Assembly (NCBI GenBank): GCA_047638695.1 | Contig: JBLINY010000059.1 | Coordinates: 1 to 27,306 of the forward strand | Reading direction: 5' to 3' | DNA: 27,306 nucleotides | From: JAHECQ01 sp047638695 | Lineage (GTDB): Bacteria > Actinomycetota > Acidimicrobiia > Acidimicrobiales > SZUA-35 | Shown here: in pieces, positions 15,702-23,226 of the stretch | Layout of the letters: each line of letters starts with the position of its first letter | Numbering within the stretch: position 1 is the stretch's first letter | Notes under the pieces: generated by a model | What the model saw: the letters and a program-made list of their open reading frames with translations, nothing else | What the model was told of the DNA's origin: nothing | Database searches by the model: none | Translations under genes and position numbers: made by a program

Positions 15702-15911
15702 AACAGCGACACCATCGACGTCCACTACGGACAAAGCTCTCTGCCCGCCCACGTCGTGATCCAAACCAGCTACGAAGCCTTCCTCAACGTCGCCGAAGGG
15801 TTGATGCCGGCCAAGGACTTCATCTCCCGCCACGTCGAAGTCATCGAAGGAGCACACAACGCCGAAGCGTTCTTCGCACTCATGGACGCCGCGATCACAC
15901 ACCAGCACTGA
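15702..15911 (+). pseudogene. 3' fragment resembling an SCP2/sterol-carrier-like domain
   Basis: Directly after the lipoprotein stop, a different frame encodes about 69 residues ending at TGA 15909-15911. The segment HVVIQTSYEAFLNVAEGLMP, then KDFISRHVEVIEG and AEAFFALMDAAI, has the strand-helix-strand-helix layout of the C-terminal end of SCP2-like domains, which often end regulators or lipid-binding proteins. No start or N-terminal half is present, so this is a truncated remnant. The family call is tentative. Confidence 0.42.
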
Positions 15912-16096
15912 CCCGAGCCACACGGCCAGCACCTCGACAGTCGCGACAATCCCAACTCACCACGACCAAATCGCCGACGTCCTCCAAACCACCCCAGATC
16001 CCGGGACCTGTATCGCCCCCATCCTCCCTCACAGCCGAGAGGACCCACCCGACATCGACGCCCGATAATCTCCGACTTCCCTGTGGCTCCACCGCC

Positions 16097-16119
16097 CGAC
16101 TTCGGCCCGACGGCGGCGC
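16097..16119 (+). repeat. Direct repeat left of vapBC
   Basis: A 23-bp sequence beginning CGACTTCGGCCC and ending GCGGCGC, matching 16968-16990 at 21 of 23 positions in the same orientation. The two copies flank vapBC about 870 bp apart. Confidence 0.6.
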
Positions 16120-16188
16120 CGCATAGTCCCGTCGCAATCGACCGACCTCCAGGCTGTTGCGCAACGACACCGTTCGAAAAGCCAGTCG

Positions 16189-16599
16189 TCAGATGGAGAT
16201 GATCTCCACGACGTCTTCTAGCGCTGCGAAGTCGTTTGGATTTCGGGTGTACAGCGGAAGATCGACCGAGCAGGCAATCGCCGCGATCATCAAGTCAACG
16301 GCTCTCGCCCCTCGTGCTTTCCTCCGGGCCGACACAACTGCTGCGTAGACCCGCCCGTACGCCCGCGCCGCTTCGGAATCGAAAGGCAACGGATCGAATG
16401 CCGCCTCTGTTCGTTGCAGTCGGTCCTGCCGGCGTGCTCGTTCGTTCGGGTCAGTTGCAGCGTGCGGTCCCGCAGCGAGTTCTGCCATCGTGAGCGCAGT
16501 GACAGCAACCTCAACAGGCAGCACGCTCGCTTCGATCTCGTTGAGGTCGATCACGACTGAAGTGTCGAGAATGCCGCGCGGTCGACGTTGGTCAGCCAC
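16189..16599 (-). CDS. vapC: VapC-type PIN-domain ribonuclease toxin
   Basis: A 136-residue PIN-domain toxin, expected to cleave tRNA or rRNA when freed from its antitoxin. The acidic metal-binding residues are in place: Asp in ILDTSVVIDL, Glu in TMAELAAG, Asp in GARAVDLMIAAIA and the C-terminal TRNPNDFAAL motif. I choose the GTG at 16599 (MADQRRPRGILDTS), which overlaps the end of the antitoxin gene by eight bases, the usual arrangement for coupled toxin synthesis; longer starts would extend into the antitoxin. It lies downstream of vapB on the same strand. Confidence 0.9.
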   Translation of the reverse strand: MADQRRPRGILDTSVVIDLNEIEASVLPVEVAVTALTMAELAAGPHAATDPNERARRQDRLQRTEAAFDPLPFDSEAARAYGRVYAAVVSARRKARGARAVDLMIAAIACSVDLPLYTRNPNDFAALEDVVEIISI

Positions 16600-16846
16600 G
16601 AGGTGTGATCTCTTGGCTGGCGACGTCATCGAGGTCCTGGCGGAACTGTTGGACATCCACCGCCGGAGCGGTGCGGAAGATCTCGGTCACGGATTCCGCA
16701 GTGACGAATCGGAGGCGGCGCAGCGGCGTGAGTTCCCCTACGGGTACCCCGTTTCGGGTGACGACGAAGGACTCTCCTTCGTCGAGCCGACGCATGATCT
16801 CGCCGCTGCCGTTCCTGAGTTCTCGCTGTGTGATGGTCTGGCCCAT
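16592..16846 (-). CDS. vapB: Phd/YefM-family antitoxin of vapC
   Basis: An 84-residue antitoxin of the Phd/YefM type. The N-terminal DNA-binding fold is clear: ITQRELRNGSGEIMRRLDEG followed by ESFVVTRNGVPVGELTPLRR, and the acidic C-terminal tail (VQQFRQDLDDVASQEI) is the expected toxin-binding part. It should neutralise the VapC encoded immediately downstream and autorepress the operon. Length and order (antitoxin first) are typical. Confidence 0.9.
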   Translation of the reverse strand: MGQTITQRELRNGSGEIMRRLDEGESFVVTRNGVPVGELTPLRRLRFVTAESVTEIFRTAPAVDVQQFRQDLDDVASQEITPRG

Positions 16847-16967
16847 TCCGGCAGCGTAGCACGGCGTGCTACGACACTCAATAGATCAACGATCACCGCA
16901 CTCGACAGTAGGGAGACGACACATAACACCAACACAGAATCACGACCTCGACCGCCGACCAACCACT

Positions 16968-16990
16968 CGACTTCGGCCCCACTGCGGCGC
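16968..16990 (+). repeat. Direct repeat right of vapBC
   Basis: Second copy of the 23-bp repeat at 16097-16119, with two mismatches. A related string, GCAGTGGGGC, recurs near 17096-17105, so this may belong to a small family of intergenic repeats. Confidence 0.6.
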
Positions 16991-17197
16991 AACAGAATCA
17001 CCGGGATATCCCACCCATGCAGTGCTCGATAGTCGCGGAGCCACCCAGCCTCAGACCCACGAATTCGGCGACAGTTTGAGCCTCTGTCGTCAGCGGCAGT
17101 GGGGCTTTTGCCGCACCACGGGTTCGGTCGCAGCCGCGATCGGCGGCAGAGCACGCATTCAGCGCCCGGTGACACCGGGTTCCCACAACCGCCAATT

Positions 17198-17211
17198 CGT
17201 ATTACGATACG
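17198..17211. promoter_or_regulatory. Palindrome at the toxin start, candidate autoregulation operator
   Basis: CGTAT and ATACG flank TACG, ending six bases before the GTG at 17217. Ribbon-helix-helix antitoxins such as the one encoded downstream usually bind short palindromes overlapping their own promoter. The rest of the gap from 16847 to 17197 shows no supported gene; it presumably carries promoters for vapBC (leftward) and this pair (rightward). Confidence 0.45.
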
Positions 17212-17216
17212 CCGAT

Positions 17217-17473
17217 GTGGAGTTTCACCGATCAGCCTTCAAGCACGGCTACGACGAAGCTGCCATCAACCATGCTGTCGACAACGCTCCCGTCGTCATC
17301 GACCTCGAGGCGGAATCGTATCCGCCAAAAGTGCTCGCGATAGGTCCAGACCCGGCCGGCAACGTTCTCGAGGTCATCTGGCTCGAACTCGACGAGGTCG
17401 CCTCGTGATCCATGCAATGGCGCTTCGCTCGACCTTCTTCGACTTGCTTCCAACAGGAGATGATCAGCCATGA
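17217..17473 (+). pseudogene. Small toxin-like protein (DUF4258/BrnT-like), frameshifted
   Basis: The first frame (GTG 17217) encodes EFHRSAFKHGYDEAAINHAV and PPKVLAIGPDPAGNVLEVIW, then stops at TGA 17406-17408. The natural C-terminus, RLVIHAMALRSTFFDLLP, is encoded in the -1 frame and stops at 17471-17473, overlapping the next gene's ATG as expected for a coupled pair. One base seems to be missing around 17390-17395. The pattern (RSAxKHG near the start, a central IG strand and a terminal HAMxLR motif) is that of small toxins paired with ribbon-helix-helix antitoxins in actinobacteria. The truncated product lacks the conserved C-terminal strand, so it is probably inactive. Confidence 0.7.
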
Positions 17474-17742
17474 CCCGACCTACCAAGACTGGCCGCACAC
17501 TCAGCAACGCTGAACTCGATGCCATCGCGGTCGAGGTCGAGACCACCGATTACGGCGTCGAGACCTTGAAAGAGCAGCGCAAACCAGGTCGACCAGCGAT
17601 GGGCTCGGGGCCGGCCGAGGTTGTCCCGGTTCGGATTGATCCGGAACTTCGTGCTGCGATAGAGGCGCGAGCGGAGGCCGAGTCCACGACCACGAGCGCA
17701 GTGATTCGTGAAGCACTGCGAAAATTCCTCGACGTCGCCTGA
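17470..17742 (+). CDS. Ribbon-helix-helix (CopG-like) antitoxin
   Basis: A 90-residue protein with a flexible N-terminal half and a C-terminal ribbon-helix-helix domain: strand VVPVRIDPELRAAIEARAEA followed by STTTSAVIREALRKFL. This is the DNA-binding fold of CopG/Arc-like antitoxins, and the basic KPGRPAMGSG linker is common in the group. It overlaps the toxin-like gene by four bases (ATGA), giving the toxin-first order seen in BrnTA-type systems. Because the toxin is frameshifted, the antitoxin may now be an orphan. Confidence 0.82.
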   Translation: MTRPTKTGRTLSNAELDAIAVEVETTDYGVETLKEQRKPGRPAMGSGPAEVVPVRIDPELRAAIEARAEAESTTTSAVIREALRKFLDVA

Positions 17743-17749
17743 CACTCGG

Positions 17750-17950
17750 TCAGGGATCAGAGCGATCGTCGGACTCCTCGCTTGCAGCGTGCGTGTTGGT
17801 CGTGGGTGGCCAGATGTCATCTTGGATCTTGAGGAACTGCTTTGCGTCCGATTGGCATCGGGAGCAGACGAAGAATTCTCCGTTGTCGCTGAACGAACCA
17901 TCTGCTCGTGGGTGGTGGCAGACAACGCACGTCGCGGCGGCTCGGGTCAT
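17750..17950 (-). CDS. Small zinc-ribbon-like protein
   Basis: A 66-residue protein with two CxxC knuckles, CVVCHH and CSRC, spaced by about 20 residues (DGSFSDNGEFFVC between), indicating a structural zinc site. The C-terminal half is acidic and probably disordered. ATG 17950 is chosen because AAGGA lies at good distance upstream and the frame before it is not protein-like. No family name comes to mind; such proteins are often nucleic-acid-binding accessory factors. It converges on the antitoxin gene, eight bases away, and lies downstream of the UPF0158-like gene on the same strand. Confidence 0.6.
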   Translation of the reverse strand: MTRAAATCVVCHHPRADGSFSDNGEFFVCSRCQSDAKQFLKIQDDIWPPTTNTHAASEESDDRSDP

Positions 17951-18005
17951 CGGAACATCCTTGCAGTTCACATTCGATCCGGCGATCGGCGTCGCTGGAC
18001 TCGTG

Positions 18006-18635
18006 TCAAGGTTGCGGACGGTGAGATCGGTAGCCGTGGTCGGCCAACCAGTTGCGTGCTCGGCCGAGGCGGGCGTCGTCGCTGAAGCGGTGCCAGCGGG
18101 TGTACTCACTTTCGTTTCGACTCAGCGCCTTCTGGAACTTGCGAAACGCAGCGGAGCCGACGAGCGCATCGGAAAGACGTGACGCAAGATCCGGCTGCTC
18201 GATGGTTGCCACGAACCGCTGCATCACTTCGTACTTCGGTGGCGAGCCTTGGCCGACCACGGGAAGCCACCGGTCAAAGGAAGGGTCGAAGTCGGCGGGA
18301 CCTTGGTCGTCTTCGAACAGGATGGCTGGCCACAACGATCCATCGGCCACATCGATGAAGGACTCGGCCGACACCGGCTGGTCGAGCGCCTCACCCAACC
18401 AATCGAGTTCGACCGACAAAGGAACCAGCTCGGACGAGGTGCGGGCCATGTGGTGCACGAGTTCAGCGACCAGTTCGTCGTCGCCGACCCACGACCTTTG
18501 GCCCAACGCATTGATCAGACGACGAACGAGAGCTTCAAGGGCTTCGGGCTCTCCAACGTGCAAGACAGCTGCCAGCGTGTTGGAGCCCGTCGGCTGGAAG
18601 ATCACGTTCCAACGCGTCGGCGACTGACCTGGCAT
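18006..18635 (-). CDS. UPF0158-like protein, N-terminus uncertain
   Basis: The C-terminal half matches the UPF0158 pattern: SPPKYEVMQRFVATI, RLSDALVGSAAFRKFQKAL, then SEYTRWHRFSDDARLGRARN and a final WLADHGY. The N-terminal half (TLAAVLHVGEPEALEALVRR onward) is an alpha/beta region without a name. Function unknown. The start is doubtful: ATG 18635 lacks a ribosome site, whereas an ATG at 18681, preceded by AGGGGG, opens a protein-like frame (MSRDVWSKQLRIAGTDARSV) that would join this one only through a +1 shift near 18605-18612. The gene may therefore carry a one-base insertion. It is the last gene before the putative attR. Confidence 0.6.
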   Translation of the reverse strand: MPGQSPTRWNVIFQPTGSNTLAAVLHVGEPEALEALVRRLINALGQRSWVGDDELVAELVHHMARTSSELVPLSVELDWLGEALDQPVSAESFIDVADGSLWPAILFEDDQGPADFDPSFDRWLPVVGQGSPPKYEVMQRFVATIEQPDLASRLSDALVGSAAFRKFQKALSRNESEYTRWHRFSDDARLGRARNWLADHGYRSHRPQP

Positions 18636-18969
18636 CGGTGCCGGCGATACGGAGTTGCTTCGACCACACATCACGACTCATCGGCTGTTCCCCCTCTGAC
18701 CGGAAGTGGGCCAGGCTAGATCACAGTCTCGGTTGGGTTCGTTGGTGAGTGGTCGGCAGGTGCCAAAGACCGGAAGGGTCGGAGCTCGAAGATCGACGAA
18801 CCCACGATGGATCCACTCGGCAGCTCACCTCCGCCCGCGGACACTGGGCGGACACTGGCAACGGTGAAACAGGGTCTGCACCGGTCAAACACCGCAAGCT
18901 CGGAACCTGCTGTGGCGCCTCTGAACCGGGAAAACGTACCAAAGGGCAGCAGATGCGAAGCTTAAATCT

Positions 18970-19029
18970 CGGCCTCGAAAGCCGTTGTGGCTTCCCGGTC
19001 ACCAAGAGGTTGAATCCGTTACCTTCCGC
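18970..19029 (+). repeat. attR: decayed 3' half of tRNA-Ser
   Basis: Bases 18970-18987 equal 5256-5273 of tRNA-Ser exactly. After 33 bases (34 in the tRNA) comes ACCTTCCGC (19021-19029), the acceptor 3' strand. Between them, AGAGGTTGAATCC resembles the T arm GGGGGTTCGAATCC with a lost base. Similarity starts abruptly at the anticodon stem, with no acceptor 5' half, as expected for the displaced 3' end of the original tRNA after integration. The rest of 18682-19018 shows no supported gene. Confidence 0.72.
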
Positions 19030-19213
19030 TCCTACCGGCCGTCATCAGGGTCACCTCTGGTGGGTGCCGGTGTTCGCGCCCGCTGGCGGTAGGAATCAGT
19101 GCGGTGAACGTTCGAACCGAGCCGCTCAGTGCCGCGGTTCTCTCGGTAGGCAGGAGTTCGTCGAGGCGGTCGAAGAATTGGGGAAGAACGACGACTGGGC
19201 GTCGTTCGGTCAC
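19019..19213 (-). pseudogene. Toxin-like gene fragment next to attR
   Basis: Starting at GTG 19213, which overlaps the upstream frame's TGA (GTGA), the sequence reads TERRPVVVLPQFFDRLDELL then PTERTAALSG. The FFDRLDELLP..ER pattern resembles the N-terminus of small actinobacterial toxin-like proteins of uncharacterised type. After about 30 residues the similarity fades into low-information sequence, and the frame ends at TAA 19019-19021 inside the decayed tRNA copy. The gene is thus truncated at the element boundary. Confidence 0.4.
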
Positions 19214-19402
19214 TTCGTCGTTGTGCGTTCGACCGCGAGACGACGCGCTGTTTCGAAGATTCGGTTGCGGAGCCCGCTGGGTGGTTCGCCAGGGTCCGTG
19301 ACTAGCCGGTTCCGCACTTCGGTGGCCCGCTCGTTCGGGCGTCATTTGATCAAGTTCATTCGCACTGACGGGCTTGCGCCGCTCAGAACCACTCATGTTC
19401 AT
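19210..19402 (-). pseudogene. Antitoxin-like small gene, frameshifted
   Basis: From ATG 19402 the frame reads NMSGSERRKPVSANELDQMTP; a +1 shift in the CCC near 19337 then gives NERATEVRNRLVTDPGEPPS and GLRNRIFETARRLAVERTTT, ending at TGA 19210-19212. The joined protein of about 63 residues looks like a small helical antitoxin, and its stop overlaps the start of the toxin-like fragment. One extra C in the run would explain the shift. Assignment rests on gene arrangement and composition. Confidence 0.4.
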
Positions 19403-19457
19403 CGCACTAACGAGTAGGAGCGACAGGCGACGTTGCCTGGGTTCGAACTTCGTTCCG

Positions 19458-20924
19458 TCAGCCACCGCCGGCGAGCACTTGCTTCGCCTCGGCTTCGATC
19501 ACGGTGCCGTCGAAGAACGACGGGTTCGCGTTGCCCCAGAACCGCACGGGGTTGGCGAACACGAAGTCCTTGAAGTCGTCGTCGCTCATCAACCCCTCGG
19601 TGACCAGACCGTGTGCATCGGGCAGGACTTCGGTGAAGTCGGCTACGTCGAAGTGCCCGATGTCGGAGCCATAGAACGCATTGAAGTGAGAGCCGAACGG
19701 GTTGTGGCTGGCCTGGAACGCTCGGGCGTTCGTGCGGTCGTCGGCCTCGCACCCGAAAAAGAAGTTGTCGACGAACAGCTCACCGAGCTCAGCTTCCGAA
19801 GTCACTTCACACGCAGCGAAATCGTCGAGGCTGTCGAGGTTGCCCACCATCTCGGTGTCCGAGCGCATCGGCTTGTCGATCTGGGCCTCGAAGGCTCGGG
19901 CCATGTCGTCGTCGCCGTACTTGTGGGCGAGTTCGGCGATGGCTCTCGCGTCGATCGAGGATGGGCGAGTTTCCTCCAATCCGATGGGGTTGCGAACCTC
20001 CCAGTGCTCGACGAGATCGCCGAGCAACTGGATCCCCCATCCGACCCCGCCTTCGAGCAGACCGAACTGGAGCTTCGGGAAGCGCCTGGTGACACCGCCG
20101 AGGAACAACGCCTTGCACACCGCTTCGGCGGCTGAGGCGAAGTGGCCTATGTGGTTGAACACGAAGTTCGACGGTGAGTTGCGCAACATGAATCCCTGCG
20201 CCCGGCCGGGGGTGTGGAAGGTCGGCGAGACCCCGAGATCCAGGCAGCGTTGCCATACAGGGTCGTAGTCGTAGGGGCTGTCGATTCCGAGGACGTCGAA
20301 GGCGACGAAATCATCGGCAAGCTCCGGTGCGAGTTTCTCGATGCGTGGAATACGCCGTCGAGCGAGTGAGCCGAGCATCACGACCTTCATCCCGAGCTCA
20401 CCGACCGCATGATCGAGTTCGGTGATCGCCTCCTCTGGTGTGTGCATTGGGATGATCGCTGCCGGCGTCATCCGATCGCCGAACGCCGCGAACCGTTCCG
20501 CGGAGTAGATGTTGAACGCGTTGCACGTGGCGACGCGCATCTCTTCGTCGTCGATCGACGGGTAAGTCAGCCCCATTGTTGGATACATGACCGAGAAGTC
20601 ATGACCCAGCTCGTCCAGCCGCTCGTAAAGGAATTGCGGGATCATCGCGGAAGCCCGGTCGCGCGTGTTGCGAGTGGGTAGGCCCCAGAAGCCCTCCTGA
20701 GGTAGCCCCTCGGCTCGACGCTCGTCGACCGTCTTTGAGTGGGAGCGAATCAGTCCGTTGTGAAACGCGCTGGCGCCGACGGCGGCAGCATCGCCACCGA
20801 TCTTGCCGAGCGCCTCGCGCAACACCCCGATGTGTTCAATCCAGTGCCCATCGGCGTCGATCACCGGGTGATCCAAACCGGCCCGAACCTCGGCCGGCGT
20901 TCGTTTCTGCGTCCCTGCGGTCAT
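19458..20924 (-). CDS. Amidohydrolase (amidohydrolase-2 / ACMSD-like family)
   Basis: A 488-residue metal-dependent hydrolase or decarboxylase with a TIM-barrel fold. The N-terminal metal motif appears as VIDADGHWIE (a DxDGH variant of HxH), mid-domain histidines are in FHTPGRAQG and FNHIGHFAS, and the C-terminal Asp is in FYGSDIGHFDV. Such enzymes hydrolyse or decarboxylate cyclic and aromatic carboxylates; this long subfamily is common in actinobacteria and often sits beside CoA-transferases and TetR regulators. No signal peptide, hence cytosolic. A divergent TetR regulator gene starts 555 bp away and may control it. The start at 20924 gives a normal N-terminus. Confidence 0.85.
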   Translation of the reverse strand: MTAGTQKRTPAEVRAGLDHPVIDADGHWIEHIGVLREALGKIGGDAAAVGASAFHNGLIRSHSKTVDERRAEGLPQEGFWGLPTRNTRDRASAMIPQFLYERLDELGHDFSVMYPTMGLTYPSIDDEEMRVATCNAFNIYSAERFAAFGDRMTPAAIIPMHTPEEAITELDHAVGELGMKVVMLGSLARRRIPRIEKLAPELADDFVAFDVLGIDSPYDYDPVWQRCLDLGVSPTFHTPGRAQGFMLRNSPSNFVFNHIGHFASAAEAVCKALFLGGVTRRFPKLQFGLLEGGVGWGIQLLGDLVEHWEVRNPIGLEETRPSSIDARAIAELAHKYGDDDMARAFEAQIDKPMRSDTEMVGNLDSLDDFAACEVTSEAELGELFVDNFFFGCEADDRTNARAFQASHNPFGSHFNAFYGSDIGHFDVADFTEVLPDAHGLVTEGLMSDDDFKDFVFANPVRFWGNANPSFFDGTVIEAEAKQVLAGGG

Positions 20925-21479
20925 GACGTTCCCCCTGGTCTCGCCACGAATCTTGGCTCAGCCAACCGGTCGAGAGCTACTCGTGGCCAGCTGCGGGTGA
21001 ACAGCTGCATCCAGATCGATTCGTAGCCGTGCAGCGCTCGCGTGCTCGGGAGGGACACGGAGCGCTGCGTGTCGGAACGGTTTTGGAGCTTCAGATCAGG
21101 ACGCCGCTTCGACACGGAGACCGTCCTGGCCTTCGATATCCGGATCCGTAACACTGGGGTAGCGCTGGCAAAGGATTCCAAGGGTAGGTGGGGGCAGCGA
21201 AGGTGCTCCCAATAATCGAGAGACCGGCGTTTGATGTGGGAAAACGCTGGTTCTGGTCGATGGACGGCACCGCTCCGATAGGTCTGAAAGCTGTCGAGGT
21301 GCTTCTCATCTCCAGGGGTTCGAAAGCCATCTCAAGACCTCCGCCATTCCATTCAACGAGAGCCGGCTCTTGCCAGGGCCGCCACCGCGGGCTGGTTGCA
21401 CAAATCGTACTGTAGAGTACGTTATCGAGTGGGATGCACGGCTGCAGCCTCGTCGAGGTCCGATCGGAAGGAATGGTTC
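20925..21479. other. Divergent intergenic region
   Basis: No convincing gene. It separates the amidohydrolase (leftward) from the TetR gene (rightward) and should carry both promoters. A 75-residue plus-strand frame from 21188 (with GKRWFWSMDGTAPIGLKA) looks mildly protein-like but has no partner or known motif; it could be a gene fragment. Confidence 0.4.
21396..21425 (+). promoter_or_regulatory. TetR promoter with overlapping palindromic operator
   Basis: A possible -35 TTGCAC (21396-21401) and -10 TACGTT (21418-21423) are 16 bp apart. CGTACT (21406-21411) and AGTACG (21416-21421) form a perfect inverted repeat around GTAG, overlapping the spacer and -10. This layout suits autorepression by the TetR protein encoded from 21480. 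Confidence 0.5.
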
Positions 21480-22109
21480 GTGCCGGCTGGACGCAAGCGT
21501 GCGCTTGATCCCGACGACGCCATGCCGGTGATCGTCGACTTGTTCTGGCATGGCGGATTCGACGGTTTGACACTCGATCACCTCGCTGCCGAACTCGGGG
21601 TCACCAAACCGACGTTGTACCGAACCCTTGGCGACAAAGAGGCAATATTCGCTGCCGCTCTCGAGGCCTATCACCGCGAGCACATCGAGCCCGCGCTGCG
21701 CGACCTCGATCAGGCCGGCACGTTGTTCGACGGACTGGAGTCCGTTCTTACGCTGTTTGTCGAGCGAACCCTCACCGAGGAACTGCCCGACGGTTGCTTC
21801 ATGGGCGACGTCGGATCCTCGGGCGACTTCATCGCCGGGCCTGTTGCTGTCACTTTGAGTTCGCTGCAAGGGCGCCTTATTGCATCGGTGCACGGTCGTG
21901 TGCAGCAGGCACTCGCTGACGGTGAATTGGCGCCCTCGACCGAGCCCGCCGCGGTTGTGCAATACATCCTCGGCCAGTTCGCCGCCATCTCAGCCATCTC
22001 ACGATCTGGACCCACACGAACCCAATTGGAAGCCGTCGTCGGCTACATGCTGGATGGCCTTCCTTGGGCGACTTTCTCCCGCACCATCCACAGACTGGAC
22101 CAACCATGA
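21480..22109 (+). CDS. TetR family transcriptional regulator
   Basis: A 209-residue TetR regulator. The N-terminal helix-turn-helix is canonical: FDGLTLDHLAAELGVTKPTL then YRTLGDKEAIFAAALEAY. The C-terminal part (from about residue 65) is the helical ligand-binding and dimerisation domain. GTG 21480 is chosen because GGAAGGA lies at good distance and the product starts with the usual basic PAGRKRALDPD. It overlaps by four bases (ATGA) the alpha/beta hydrolase pseudogene downstream, showing that they formed an operon; it may also regulate the divergent amidohydrolase. Confidence 0.9.
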   Translation: MPAGRKRALDPDDAMPVIVDLFWHGGFDGLTLDHLAAELGVTKPTLYRTLGDKEAIFAAALEAYHREHIEPALRDLDQAGTLFDGLESVLTLFVERTLTEELPDGCFMGDVGSSGDFIAGPVAVTLSSLQGRLIASVHGRVQQALADGELAPSTEPAAVVQYILGQFAAISAISRSGPTRTQLEAVVGYMLDGLPWATFSRTIHRLDQP

Positions 22110-23086
22110 CTAACGGCATCGCAACCGACGACATCGAGCCCGAAGAAGACGTCACGCTCTTCAAGAGCGCGTCGAACAACTCCTACTTCGCCTGTACTTC
22201 AACGCTCTTCCAGAACCGGGAGTCGACGAACTCGAATGCGAGAAGCTGACCGTCGACCTCCGGCCCGAACGCGACGTGACGGTGTATGTCGAGATCTACA
22301 ACCCAAAGGCCAGCATCCCCCTGATCGTGACACCGGGAGGGATGGGTGAGATCGACGGGTTCGGAGGCTTCGCCCGGAATGTGGCGGCAGCGGCCCCTGA
22401 TCTCAAGGTGATCATCTGGGATCCGTAGCGAAACATGGGTCGGTCGGGGATCAACTTTGGCACCGAGCCCCTCTCGATCGAGGAAGCCGAGGATCTCCAC
22501 GTGCTCATCGAGCGCCTCGGGGTGGGTCCGGCCGCGTTCTATGGAATGTCGTCAGGTTCGAGGTCGAACATGGTGTTGGCTGAGCGTTACCCCGACGACG
22601 TCGCTGCGTTTGTGATCGCTCCGTTGGGTGGCGGCCCGATCGCGACATCACGGCTCCCCGAGGAGTACTACCTGAAGTACGTGAACGATGACAGCCTCAC
22701 CTCGGTGGAAGAGGTCGCGAAGACGCCGCTGTGGAGTGGTTATGTGGACCGCAACGGTCCCGAGGGGCGTGAAGAACTGATGCGCCAAGATCTTTCCGAG
22801 TTCCTCGCGGCGATGAAGCGGACGGGAGAACACCTGCAGTCATTTAGCCAGAAGACCACGCTCGGCAAGACCCGACGAACAACTCGCTGGGCTGACCGTG
22901 CCTGCGACACTCATCCTCCACCACGGCCAAGAGATCGACGTGCTTCACCCGATCGCGCACTCGAGAGCGGCGACCACTTTGTTTCAGAATTCGACGTTCG
23001 AGTTCGCCCCGACGCTCGAACCGATCCTGGAGTTGCTCCTACCCTTCGTTCGGGAACACACACCACCTTTGGCCGAGCAGAGTTAG
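22106..23086 (+). pseudogene. Alpha/beta hydrolase pseudogene with three lesions
   Basis: Once a hydrolase of about 325 residues, co-translated with the TetR gene. The N-terminus (MTNGIATDDIEPEEDVTLF) leaves frame at about 22165, where one base is missing; the -1 frame continues ERVEQLLLRLYFNALPEPGV and IPLIVTPGGMGEIDGFGG to an in-frame TAG at 22426-22428 just before RNMGRSGINFG. The nucleophile motif GMSSG (in FYGMSSGSRSN) is present. A third lesion near 22873, an extra base in CCC, separates the C-terminal LTVPATLILHHGQEIDVLHP and a final helix ending at TAG 23084-23086. Three independent lesions between intact neighbours argue for genuine decay rather than sequencing error. Confidence 0.85.
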
Positions 23087-23226
23087 TCGCTCGATCCTCA
23101 GCGGCGTCGCAGCGTGGTGACGCCGGCCGCAGTCGGTGGTCGCATCGGACCCAAACGGATTCGCTGGGATCGGCACGCAGGCGACAGGTTCTTCTCCTGG
23201 TTATCGGGCCGCCAAAGACGTTCTCT

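Larger units (their letters stand above)
5256..18987. mobile_element. tRNA-Ser-integrated conjugative/mobilizable element (decayed)
   Basis: Boundaries rest on an 18-bp perfect direct repeat: inside tRNA-Ser (5256-5273) and at 18970-18987. The integrase gene sits directly downstream of the tRNA, as in most tRNA-targeting elements. Inside follow an AlpA/Xis-like gene and a MobF-type transfer protein, then cargo and toxin-antitoxin modules. No replication gene, type IV secretion gene or coupling protein is visible, so the about 13.7-kb element could at most have been mobilised by another element. The integrase, relaxase and several cargo genes are damaged. That the repeat is a true att site is an inference. 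Confidence 0.72.
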
